From contig MU839194.1 of NCBI GenBank assembly GCA_030685235.1, positions 1 to 64,000 of the forward strand: a stretch of 64,000 nt of DNA. Reading direction: 5' to 3'. This document shows positions 54,680 through 64,000 of the stretch, one piece after another. The position numbers were made by a program, and so were the translations under genes. The notes below the pieces were generated by a model. That model was not told where the DNA came from and made no database searches. It saw only the letters and a list, made by a program, of their open reading frames with translations. The DNA is from Copromyces sp. CBS 386.78 (Eukaryota > Ascomycota > Sordariomycetes > Sordariales > Sordariaceae). How positions within the stretch are numbered: the stretch's first letter is position 1; every line of letters starts with the position of its first letter.

Positions 54680-56423
54680 TTTGAATGTGTGTGATGTGCT
54701 GAAAAAGGGAAATGGGTATCGTTATGAGAGAAAAAGAGAAAAAAAAGTAGTTCGTTGCGTTGGATGAATGAGAACGCTTTCAACAATTCCCAGATGTGTT
54801 GACGGGAAAAAAAAAAAGAGAAAAGCTGAGAGTTCGAGTGGATTTGCGTGGATGGGGGAGTCGCAATTATTTGTTTGAAGAACAGTGGTCTGAGAAAGAA
54901 AGGTGGGCTGTGGAGGGGCAGACGGAGCTCCAGAATTTAAGTTGGTGGTCGTTCTTGCTTCTACGAGCTTCTGTTAGTTTCCTAACCCCACTACGCCGGG
55001 GTACATCAGGGTACTTGTGCGCCGCCGGGCGCAATCCGTCGCATCCAGTCGCATCCAGTCGCATTGCCTGGTCGCAACCCGCACCAACCGGTTCCCGCGA
55101 GCAGCCTCCAGATGGTAATCGAAGCTTCTTTCAGGCGCCAGCACCATCTCTTTCTGTTAGCAATGATTGCCGCCATTGTTCGCGATCGGTCAAAACTCAA
55201 AAGTTGGTTGAAATGGAGTGACTTGCGACTGGAAAAAAGGTACGTACCGACTTGGGCTGGTATTGGCGCGCAAATGGTCCGTTCACTTTTCGCCAAGCCA
55301 GATGGAGACAGCTTCTTGAGGTACCGGTACCGTACGTTGAGAAGCTGTGTTCTGCCCTACGGCCCTGTTGAGGCTGGATGTTTGATGTCAGGGTCATTCA
55401 TTATGGTATTGATGACGGTTTCATCCTTCCTGGCGAGGATAGCTTGCCGTTTGTCACTCTGCGGTCGCCCCATGTTTTGTTTACATTGCCCCTTTTTCGT
55501 GATTCCATGCAGCCCAGCTGAGCCTCAAGTTGCGCCAACTCCCCAAAACATGGATCCCATTTTTTTTTTTTTTTACAGCTACATCTCTGTATCTCGTAAA
55601 GTCTTATTTGAAAACATCCATCTTTTCAGTCGGTAGAAACTAAGAGGGTTAACTCTGTCGCAAACCGGTCGCAAAATGCGGCTGTTGTGTTGGAGTGGAG
55701 TGGAGTGCGCATTGCCGCCCGTTGGTTTGTGTGGTTGCGCGGCGGCGTTGGCGTTTGGCCATGACAGTTCTTAAAGTTGCGACAGGTTTCTACAAGTACC
55801 GTGATGTACCTCGCTGCAAACTCCCCCCCTTGAACTCACTCACCCTTGCATCATGGGCGAGCTGGCAGTGGATGGATTGTTGGAATCAACCTTGAACAGC
55901 GAAACAGTCATGACGGTCTCGATGTCTGATTTCTGACTTGAAATTCCGAGGGTCCCGACGCTGAAATAGGATTGACAAGCTGTTACTTTGGCCACAGCTT
56001 CATACAATTTCTCATGCTGAATTTGGGAGGCGTTTTCACTGAGCTCTTTCCCCTGTTTTTCAGGTTTCCTTTCAGCTCCAGAAGATGAAAGAAGCCCGAC
56101 TTCTCCACCAACCAACCCCATTCCAGCATTGCCCGCCGGCCCCACAGCGGCGGGGCGCATGAAGTCATGGCTGGCGATAAGATAAGACACTAGCGCGCCC
56201 CGCAATCCGATTCGATGAAGGGGCAAGTGGAAAGGAGGGGCAAGTGAGAACTGGAAGGATACCTCTACCTTGTAGAGCTGTCGTCGATACCGGAGCTTGC
56301 GGCGTGTGTGTCTCGAGTCAAAGCCAACAACTCCATCCAGCATCATCATCATCGAGGAAAACGACTTGAGCTCCGACCGCACCTCGCCGTTCCGTCAACC
56401 GCTTCGTGATACCGACATACATC
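54680..56423. promoter_or_regulatory. Divergent promoter region of hsp70 and the hydrolase gene
   Basis: About 1.7 kb between hsp70 (minus) and the hydrolase (plus). A GAAGCTTCTTTC block at 55121-55132 has two inverted GAA units in heat-shock-element spacing, about 440 bases upstream of the hsp70 start. A weaker TTC-rich set (TTCTTGCTTCTACGAGCTTC) lies near 54953-54972. TCGCATCCAG is repeated in tandem at 55038-55059. These are candidate sites only. Confidence 0.4.
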
Positions 56424-57650
56424 ATGTTGATCAAGGAGAGCTACGCGGACGTCAAGACCTCTGCCAATGGCAAGGAGTCGACGATGAGTTAGTCAATTCA
56501 ATTCACCTCGTTGCCTCGCACGTCGAATGCGCCCCGTTTACATGTCCTAGTCTAGCTTGTCTCTAACGCGCCAAACAATAAACAACAGGAATCTTCCTCT
56601 TCCACCCAACCATCCCCGGATATCCCAATGCGTGAGCACCATGGTGACATCTAGACATTCGTACATGCCTCGTCTCATACCTCTCCCATCTGCAGGCGCT
56701 TCCCCGGAGTTGCCCTCTTTAGTGAAATCTACCAAGGTCAGACCCGAATGGAGCTGTTCAGCTGCAACTGAAGCTGGAGAATGGACCTCGCGGGCGTCTC
56801 AGATGCTCCGGGCGCAGGGGAAACTGACAACGTCTTTCGCGCCCAAACAGTGACCGGCCCCGTTGCCCGCTTCGCCCGCCAAATCGCCGGTCAAGGCTAC
56901 ATCGTCGCCGCCCCGAGCAGCTATCACGACTTCACCGGCCCCGACCCTCTCGCCTACGATGTTCCTGGCACCGATCAAGGCAACGAGTGGAAGGTAGTCA
57001 AGACTTTGGACTCGTACGATGAGGACTCGCGCAGGACCGTCGACTACCTCCTGTCTCTGCCGACCTGCACCGGCCGCATTGGCGCGACGGGCATGTGTCT
57101 GGGTGGTCATCTTGCTCTGAGAGCTGCTGTGTGTCTTTCTCCCTGGCCATTACCCTTAAGCTCCAACAACTAACTTTGTCTCGCCCAGCTCGACCCCCGT
57201 ATAACCGCCGCCATTGCCTACTTTGGCACCGACATCCACTCTCGCACTCTCGGTCCAAACGATGGTCCCAACACCTCAGCGTCCGCTCCCGCTCCTCGCC
57301 CTGACCCGACAACCGCGTCCGGCTTCGTCGCCCCTCACACCATCGACCAGTTCGAGAAGCTCCAGCACTGCGAAGTAGCCATGATCTTCGGCATCAAGGA
57401 TACACACGTGCCAGACGCTGGCCGCGATCTGATCCGCGCCAAGCTCAGAGAGGCTGGAGTGACCTTCAGCTTCTATGAGTTCGCCTGGGCACAGCATGCG
57501 TTTATCAGGGATGAGTTGAGCAAGGGGCGGTACGACCCGGCCATCACAAAGGTTTGCTTCGAGGTGCTGTTGGAGACTTTTGGACGGGTCTTGAAGACGG
57601 ACTTGGGCCAGGGGACGGGGGAAAAGGAGGAGGTGGAGCACGTTTGTTAG
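56424..57650 (+). CDS. Dienelactone hydrolase family protein, 295 aa
   Basis: Five exons, 56424-56487, 56589-56631, 56696-56736, 56851-57128 and 57189-57650, join in frame. The three small 5' exons encode MLIKESYADVKTSANGK, then RIFLFHPTIPGYPNA and RFPGVALFSEIYQ. The fold is an alpha/beta hydrolase with the DLH triad: Cys near 131 in GMCLGGH, Asp near 212-217 in GIKDTHVPDAG, and His near 244 in WAQHAFIRDE. The cysteine nucleophile is typical of DLH rather than serine esterases. Bacterial members open dienelactones in chlorocatechol breakdown; fungal members are mostly uncharacterised, so the substrate is unknown. The last intron has a CTAAC branch site close to its CCCAG acceptor. Confidence 0.92.
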
Positions 57651-58212
57651 ATGGTTGAACAAGAAAGAGCAGGAGGGGAGAGAGAAGTGAGTGGTGGTGA
57701 GTGTCCCGTATACCACCTACAATACACACTATCGGAAACGGGAATTCCACATCTTCCAGACAAAGTTCTTTTTTCTGGCAAACATATCAAGAGACAACAA
57801 GCGCGGAACGGTGTCTGTCCAGACGGTGATTGGCAGCCCGTGACCACAACCACAGAAGATGGAAAGCCAGAAAGGTTATAGCGCTAGGGCTGAGCCTCGA
57901 CAAGCGACAGCGAGCACCAACGGACGGGACCCCTGATGGAAGCCTTAACAGACCTGGACTCCTGACACGGATCTTGATAGGGGGGTTTTTACTTTCGCTC
58001 GCGACCACAGTAGGTTGCGAGCAGTGCACGATCTGCCTTTTTGAGATGTAAAGACGTTCCGGGAATTTGACTGGATGTCTCCCGACCCTTTCTGGATGTT
58101 GTGATGTTGTGAGGATGACACTCAGATATGTGATGATCTATCTGAATATGAATGGGGAAAAGCAAAGGAAAAAAAAGAAATGGAGAACCAAGAGAAAGGA
58201 AAAAAAAAAAGA
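57651..58212. other. Gene-free stretch
   Basis: The 3' flank of the hydrolase gene and the downstream side of the inverted 5S gene. The A-run at 58201-58210 is the Pol III terminator region of that gene read on the other strand. No coding frame is supported. Confidence 0.5.
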
Positions 58213-58331
58213 ACATACAACACCAGGGATTCGCTGGTCGTCACCGACCCAACTACTAGTCTGGCCCTCACTGGCTTATCTATGGGAGAGCGGACGGGAT
58301 CCCGAGTTTTCCAGTGGGTATGGTCGTATGT
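58213..58331 (-). rRNA. 5S rRNA, second copy
   Basis: Read on the minus strand, it starts ACATACGACCATACCCACTG at 58331 and ends GTTGTATGTT at 58213, identical throughout to the copy at 50610 and followed by a long T run as terminator. A TTTATG block about 31 bases upstream takes the place of the TATA element. The two copies point toward each other across 7.5 kb. Confidence 0.96.
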
Positions 58332-59820
58332 GTTTATTCTTTACTCTAGCGGCGCTCATAAACCAAAGAAAGAAAGAGAGAGCAAAAAAAAAAAAAAAAA
58401 AGGTGGGGGGGGTGGAGGTGATGTGTTGGGTCAGTAGTTCAGTCGTTGATCTGAGGTAAGTAAGGTACAGGTAACTTTCACAACAACTCTCCCCTTTCTC
58501 GGCCGACGAACCCGGAAGCTTACCTTAATTGGAGGTCTCCGGATGTATTGTCAGGATATCTTTTTCACCACATCTAACGCATCTGATGTGATGGACTCGG
58601 AGGTTAGGTAGTAAGATGCTGGGTCATGATCATAGGTAGAGGTACGGTACGTCAAGGCAAGGGAGTCTGTCTGTCTGTCTCTGTGCTACCTTACCGTAGA
58701 CATGTCCCTGACTGACCCCTGCCTTGCTCGAATCCATAAGGTAGTCTAGTAGAGGTCTGGTGTCTGAGTTGATCATCTTCATCCCTTCCGTTCGGTGAAC
58801 CCTTCAAACAGAACTAACTGCATGTGGAAAAAGCAGAAAGACATATGCAACAGTTATGTACTAGATGCAAGCAAGCAAGCTAGAGGTACCTAAGCAAGCG
58901 AGCAAACGAGAGAGTAAAGATATCCGATCTGGGCTACACGTCGGCATCGAACAAGCGCTCCGGCCATAACAGGAGAAACTCATTGGGGTGAGAGAACGGG
59001 AAGTGAATAAAGCATGCACATAAAGAAGGGAGGCAGCGCTTCTAGCTACATTAGTTTGTACCCTCATGTTACTGTCTGAGTTCGCGGCGGCTAATAACAA
59101 GGCGATGGTCTAATTGAGGGCGTAACCTTCCGTTCCTTGAATGCCTGATTTATGTTGCTGGAAGTGCATAAGTTGCTCGGTTCTCCGATCTGGATGCTGG
59201 CATCAAATGCTGCAAGGACACTTTGAGATTTCTGACCAACGATTGCGAACAAAGAATCAGTAATTGAGGCACCGTGCTGGAAATGACATCAGGTCTTGAC
59301 TAAGGTAACGATTGATTTTGTTTGTAGAAGATGTAAGAATGCAATGAAAAAATGTCGGCACGGGGGTTCGGTGTGTAATGTATTGTTTGGACCGTAGGTA
59401 CTTTCACATTAGCCTTAATAGCCAAAGAAACAACTTCGCTACCTCTATGGAATCACTCGTTCCAGTCTACCAAAGCTTTCCTTATCCAAACCATCATAAC
59501 CCAAACAAACCTTTTCGCTATTCATCTTTTACTTCCTTTCACAACAATCCGCAATCATTCCGCACCACGTCCTTCCCTCATAGACCATTCCATAGTTCCA
59601 TAAGGTACCTTTTGTATCCAATCACCCCAGCCCCTTCTCTCCAGAATGAACATGTACCTAACCTACTGTTTATCCTTCAAGAACAACTGCATATTGACCT
59701 CAAAAACAGCATTCTTGAGTACCTTAGTAGACCCATGTTTGCGCCCTGATGTGGTACAGACAGACCGATCTCACTGGTGTTCATGTCCTAGATGTTGACG
59801 ACCATCTACATTATCTGTCA
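58332..59820. other. Gene-free stretch
   Basis: About 1.5 kb with an A18 run (58384-58402), a CTGT microsatellite (58665-58681) and no clear gene. A 123-codon plus-strand frame at 59378-59749 (SFPYPNHHNPNKPFRYSSF) has biased composition but no start context or relative that I can recognise. It is left uncalled. Confidence 0.4.
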
Positions 59821-61072
59821 TCACCACCACTTCCCTATTCTTCTCAGCAACACCCTCTCATTGCTTGCTATAGAATTTTCACGTGGGCAAGTCAGCATAC
59901 ACACCTCATTCAACCATTATGCAACAAAACCAACTCAAGGCCAAAGGTACTTAGACAGAAGAAGCAAAAGTGTTTCAGGCAAGGTACTCACACAAATACG
60001 GTCCCGTCCCAATCTGATCCAGACCCGGGCCATGCCCATCAGCACCATTTCCATTTCCCACCATGTGCACCTTGACCACCCCGGCATCAATCCACCACCC
60101 TGGGACTTGTCCGTGGACTTGTCCGTCATCATGAACAAGTTGAATGTACACGTGCCAGTCGCCGGGGTCTTGGAAACGAAGCCCAGACAGGACGAGGGAT
60201 CGCTGGCCTAGCGTGTCTTGGACGGGGATGGCGTTGAGGTGGGTGTGGAAGTAGGTGATGGCGTTATTTCCGTTCAAGACGGCGTTCATGTTGGTGTTCG
60301 TGATTGTGGCGGCGGCTGGGGAATCTGGGTTTGGACCGCCTGATGTTGTGGTGGCCGGGGCTAGGTTGATTGGGCCGACTGGACCCCCGTTGAATAAGTT
60401 GGCTGGGTCGATTGGGGGTTGGTTGATTGGGTTGACTTGGCTGGCTGGGTAGTCGTAGGCTGGGTTGACTGCGTTCCCGTTGAGTGCGTAGACTAGGTCG
60501 ATCAGGTCAAATGAAGTGTTGTTGACTTGGCTTGCTGGGGTGGGGTTGACTGCATGTGGGTTGAATAGATCACCTATGTTGACCTGGCTGGCTGGGGCTG
60601 GGTTGAGTGGGTTGATGTTGCCCCCGTTTATCCCATTAGTTTGCATCGGGTTTTGGTTTGGGTTCTGGGTTGCTTGGGCCTGGTTCTGGATATACTGAAT
60701 AAGGGTCCGGATCTGGTTCTGGATATCGTCCTGGCTCTGGTTCGGACTCATCACCGCCCCTGCAGCGGTACCTGTACCTAGAAGTTTGGTGGCGTATGCA
60801 TGAACGGAAAGCCCTCCGAGCTGCGCTTCCTAGGCGGGGAGGCGGATCACGGCCGGATTGCAGCTGTCGTCCTCGAAGTTGTCCATGATCGAGTTGCGGA
60901 GCGGGATGATGAGGGTGGGAGTATCGGGGAGCGGAAGGGGGGAAAGATCTGGGGAGGGGGCCTCGGAGTTGGAGCTGGAGGGTGCATATGACGCATCGTC
61001 ATTGTCCGCGTCCGGGAGGTCGGGGTAATCGTGCGGTGGTGGGGAGCTTAGAGGTTGCTGCGAGGAGGACAT
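59821..61072 (-). pseudogene. Velvet-like paralogue with in-frame TAG and repeat insertion
   Basis: The frame opens at 61072 (MSSSQQPLSSPPPHDYPD) and reaches a TAG at 60830-60832 after SCNPAVIRLPA. It then continues in the same frame to 59992, where a GTGAGT donor leads to a final exon at 59867-59821 (NERVLLRRIGKWW). The intact paralogue at 61949-62467 shows the same order: AVIQLPA, HLNAIPVQ/LLNSTPVED, VLSGLRFQDPGDWHVY, GPYL, then an intron at the same place. About 180 residues rich in NPAPASQVN-type repeats are inserted relative to it. A beta-rich domain with a loop insertion and a C-terminal basic helix is reminiscent of velvet regulators, but this resemblance is weak. One nonsense codon separates it from a 375-residue protein. 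The 80-codon 5' frame alone may also be expressed. Confidence 0.6.
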
Positions 61073-61465
61073 GTTTTCAAAGGTTGTGGTTGTGATGTTG
61101 GTGGTGATCTGGCTGTGATTGAGACTGGAGTGTTGGTTGATGCTGAAGCCGATGATGGTATTGGTGCTGGTCGAGCGAGATAGTTGACGTGCTCTGGATT
61201 GATGTTGTGATGGGTGATTGTTGGGACTGGAGAAGACACATGCAACATCAGAGAAAACATGCCGACTTCTTTCATTCCCCATTCCCTCCTGAGCCTTCCT
61301 CATCTCATCTCGTCCTTCACCACACAGCCAACCTGCCAACCACTCCCGTCGGTACCTAACCACCGCCTTATAACCCCCTCATCCCGTAGCTCCTTCCAAC
61401 ACCCCAGCCAACGACCCTCGGGTCGGATAGCGCAAACAGTAGTGCCGTCCCAGCTCTGCATCTCC

Positions 61466-61525
61466 CACCCCGGGCCGACCATCGAACTACAAGTAGTTCG
61501 ATATAGTTCGATTCGCGCCCGGGGC
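61466..61525. repeat. Nested inverted repeats with tRNA-like 3' end
   Basis: ATCGAACTAC and its complement flank two bases (61481-61502), and an outer CCCCGGGC/GCCCGGGG pair encloses them. The right side, AGTTCGATTCGCGCC followed by CGGGGCAG, looks like the T loop and acceptor of a tRNA gene, but no matching T stem or anticodon arm exists. Confidence 0.45.
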
Positions 61526-61948
61526 AGATCATGAGGTTCTTTTCAACAAAGACAAAAAAAAGGCCGACAGCGTGCCATCCATGTCGTACACCGCGGGATT
61601 CGTACACTAGAATAGCGGACTACTGGGCCAGTTGAATCGAGCAACTGGCTGTGCTATCCGTTGGCCTCTCTTTTTTTTTTTTTTTTTTCCCTTTTTTTTT
61701 GTCGTCGTTTTGCTGCCCTAATATCGCCGCCATGTGTGTGGTGTTTTTGGTATCGGCATGAGTCGTTGGACCAAAAAGGAGAAGAGAATGAGAGAAGAAG
61801 TAGGTCAAAAGGCAATACGCAAACTTTTATTTTTTCTATCTTGAGAACAAAATGCAGTTTCAGTTTCAATCCCACCACCATGACGATTCCTCCCATCAAC
61901 GTATAGTATACTATGGTAACGATCGGTACCTTTGTCTCATTCCTTCGT

Positions 61949-62467
61949 TCAAGACAACCACCACATGCCAACATTTCTCAACAGCTGCGTCTCTTCGGCG
62001 GCTAGGTAGGAAACACTTTCGTCAGCGCACGCCAAACACAACGGAAACTTCCAGTTTGCTTGGGAACAGAACACTTCCAAGTGGAACTTACTCAAATACG
62101 GCCCCATCCCAACGTCCGCAAAGCCAATCTCGACCTGTACATGCCCGGCCGAAATCCTCCAAAGCTCCTGCCCAGTGCGATGTTCCACTCCATACAACTC
62201 GACCCTCCACCGGCCAATTTCCGAAAAGGTCAAGCCATTGAGGACCACATACCTCCTGCAACTCGAGTCCTCAACCGGAGTGGAATTCAACAGTACATCG
62301 AAAGCAGAGAGCAAAGGGTTGGGGTCGTCGGTGTTGGTGGCGCGGGCGTAGACGCGAAGATTGGCGGGCTGGTAGAAGGCGGGAAGCTGGATGACGGCGT
62401 TATTGCAGGCGGGGGTGTGGGTGTGGATGGGGGTGCGGAGGGGGAGGATGAGGCGGGGGGAGGACAT
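61949..62467 (-). CDS. Velvet-like small protein, 142 aa
   Basis: Exons 62467-62092 and 62001-61949 join at a GTAAGT donor and CCTAG acceptor. The start MSSPRLILPLRTPI aligns with the start of the tandem paralogue at 61072. Features along the chain: NNAVIQLPAFYQPANLRVYARA, SAFDVLLNSTPVED, RRYVVLNGLTFSEIGRWRVE, AGHVQVEIGFADVGMGPYL and a short terminal exon ending ETQLLRNVGMWWLS. Alternating beta-strand patterns and the closing basic/aromatic helix recall the velvet fold (P-x-x-x-V-x-L start, LSG-x-x-F strand, terminal L-x-R-x-x-G). Classical velvet motifs are missing, so family membership is inference. An upstream in-frame ATG at 62680 would add leader-like sequence. Confidence 0.7.
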   Translation of the reverse strand: MSSPRLILPLRTPIHTHTPACNNAVIQLPAFYQPANLRVYARATNTDDPNPLLSAFDVLLNSTPVEDSSCRRYVVLNGLTFSEIGRWRVELYGVEHRTGQELWRISAGHVQVEIGFADVGMGPYLSKFHLEVFCSQANWKFPLCLACADESVSYLAAEETQLLRNVGMWWLS

Positions 62468-62919
62468 GTTTTTGGATTTCTTTTTCGATTTGGTGACTGG
62501 GGTCTGGTGTTGATGGTGGTGAAGTTGATGTTGGAGTGTGATGATGGTTGGGAGAACGGGCAGGTGAGGGCTATAAATACCTCGTATCTGACAGTGGTTG
62601 AACTCGTTCATAGGCAGTAAGTGGCTTCTTGCCTCATGGGAGAGGGGATTGTGATTCATCACCATTGCCATAACCAGCAATCAGGTCGAGACTGTATGTT
62701 CGATCATGATCCATTGATGCGTTCGTTTTTCTCGGGCATGCTTAGGTTGTTGATGATTTCGACTTGCGTTGGTCATGGTTGTGGCGTTTGTTCTGTCCGA
62801 CGTTCCAATTTTGACTTGTTGTTGAACATGTTTGCGCATCGGAGGTAGTTGATAAACGGAATCGGGAGGGACTGGACACTGTCCGTGACGAGTAACGAGT
62901 GCTTGTAACCACTGCACAA
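62468..62919. other. Gene-free stretch
   Basis: About 450 bases holding the promoter of the 62467 gene and the 3' flank of the RNase H2 gene. Nothing recognisable besides these. Confidence 0.5.
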
Positions 62920-64000
62920 CTAGAAACACTCTACCCCAGCAGGCGTACCGAACCATGTGCCCAACTCATCCACATTCTGGTCTTCTGAGGAATCCGTCTT
63001 GGTCATGAAGAAGTCGGTCAACTTTTGTGTCTCTTGGTCGTCCTCTCCCTCGGGCCAATCCACCTTGACCGCTCCCTTGGTTTCCAACATGTCCTTTGCT
63101 GTTCCCCAAGAAAACCGGCATTCGGGACCCCAACCAAAAACAGGGTGCATGTTTTGCTTGAGCCAGGTGACGCATTTGCTGTCGGAGGGGTAGCCTGAGC
63201 CCCAGGCCATTGCCTCGTTGGTCTTGTCATCCTCCTCCTCTTCGTTCTCCCCCTCTGGCGACTCGCCCTGTGTTTGTGATGGTTCGTCAACATCCATAGC
63301 ATCTGTGTCCAGCTTCGCCCGCTTCTCAGTCCGCGCCGCCTCGTCTTTTCTTTTCCTCTTCCGCATCTGCTTGCTCCTATCCGCCCACAAGACCTCCAGG
63401 GCAATATCCCTTGTAACCTTGGCCACCACCGACGCCGCCGACACCACGGGGTACAGCGAATCGGCCTTCTTGGCGACGGTAATCTTGGCCGTCGGAAACA
63501 CGCGTTCCAGCTTTTTCTGATAAGCGGCCGGCTGTCCAATGGTGTCGATGAAAATATCCGTGACATTGACGCCCCGCTCATAGATGCCCTTTATCAGCGC
63601 AATGGTGGCGTCCATGGCTTGTTGGTTGAGGTTGTACATGTGGGATTTGCTTGCTTTGAGCATGCCGCTTGAGATGGACAGCGGGCTTAGAGAGGAGGTT
63701 GCGTAGCCGCAGTTGTGGTGTAGCTCGGTTTCGTCGGTGCAGAGGTCCTTCATCAGGGAGAGGCGGACGGCGGGGGTCAGGACTTTGGAGTCGTCGAAGC
63801 TGTGCTTTTGTTTTAGGAGCGGGTCGGAGAGGGTGAGTGGGAGGTAGAAGGCCGAGTAGACCATGGGACCGAGGACGGGACCACGGCCGGCTTCGTCAAC
63901 GCCGAGACAGCATGGGGTGTTGTCGGCGACGAGGTGGGCGGGGATGGGCGAGAAGTAGGTTTGGGAGGCGCCCGAGAGGAGGACGGGAGGGGAGATGGTT
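62920..64000 (-). CDS. Ribonuclease H2 catalytic subunit A, 5' end cut by window edge
   Basis: The frame runs from the window edge to a stop at 62920-62922 (about 359 residues visible). RNase H2 excises ribonucleotides from DNA and degrades RNA-DNA hybrids in the nucleus. The RNase HII signature GVDEAGRGPVLGPM is just inside the edge, carrying two catalytic acids. A third acidic residue is in IFIDTIGQPAAYQ, and KADSLYPVVSAASVVAKVTRD is the conserved helix with a further catalytic Asp. Eukaryotic A subunits are about 300-350 residues. This one carries an extra acidic, Lys-rich insertion (MRKRKRKDEAARTEKR to GENEEEEDDK). The missing part should be a short N-terminus, possibly with an intron outside the window. 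Confidence 0.95.
   Translation of the reverse strand, partial: TISPPVLLSGASQTYFSPIPAHLVADNTPCCLGVDEAGRGPVLGPMVYSAFYLPLTLSDPLLKQKHSFDDSKVLTPAVRLSLMKDLCTDETELHHNCGYATSSLSPLSISSGMLKASKSHMYNLNQQAMDATIALIKGIYERGVNVTDIFIDTIGQPAAYQKKLERVFPTAKITVAKKADSLYPVVSAASVVAKVTRDIALEVLWADRSKQMRKRKRKDEAARTEKRAKLDTDAMDVDEPSQTQGESPEGENEEEEDDKTNEAMAWGSGYPSDSKCVTWLKQNMHPVFGWGPECRFSWGTAKDMLETKGAVKVDWPEGEDDQETQKLTDFFMTKTDSSEDQNVDELGTWFGTPAGVECF

Overview
The window looks like a chromosome segment of a filamentous ascomycete close to Neurospora or Sordaria. Four things point there. The first 9.1 kb is AT-rich, contains mutated duplications and lacks long open frames, as repeat-induced point mutation (RIP) leaves it. 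The introns are short, with GTAAGT/GTATGT donors and CTAAC branch sites. The 5S rRNA genes are single and dispersed. The proteins resemble known Neurospora ones, for example the mitochondrial escape protein Yme2. Coordinates of spliced genes come from reading splice signals by eye, checked for reading-frame continuity.

Layout. 1-9.1 kb: RIP-decayed repeats holding a mutated tRNA-like relic (2.8 kb) and an apparently unmutated 413-bp inverted-repeat element with an 8-bp target duplication (6.9-7.3 kb). 11.7-19.1 kb: one 2486-codon coiled-coil gene after a long leader. 19.7-22.5 kb: a small secreted protein gene and a decayed paralogue whose intron holds a large tetranucleotide array. 23.8-26.6 kb: two unnamed genes, one with an AT-hook. 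27.5-28.8 kb: a relic of a small membrane-protein family and a mariner-like miniature element. 29.5-36.9 kb: an EF-hand MscS-type channel (minus strand) and mitochondrial seryl-tRNA synthetase (plus strand), divergently arranged.

37.4-44.7 kb is a young, unstable region. It has short unnamed genes with shared promoter modules, inverted duplications, an in-frame stop, a head-to-tail duplicated gene, and a 50-bp inverted repeat at its two edges. 45.2-49.6 kb carries a twin CX9C (Emi1/DUF3128-like) gene and yme2, back to back. yme2 has a GC-AG intron and a tRNA-Arg gene nested antisense in its second intron.

50.6-58.3 kb: cytosolic hsp70 (four exons) and a dienelactone hydrolase (five exons), bracketed by two identical 5S rRNA genes in opposite orientation. 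A perfect inverted copy of 131 bp of hsp70 lies downstream of it and abuts a hairpin. 59.8-62.5 kb: two tandem paralogues that resemble the velvet fold only distantly; one carries an in-frame TAG and a long repetitive insertion. The window ends inside the RNase H2 catalytic subunit gene.

The housekeeping genes (MscS channel, SerRS, Emi1-like, Yme2, Hsp70, RNase H2A) are unrelated in pathway. The more novel content lies in the accessory stretches between them.
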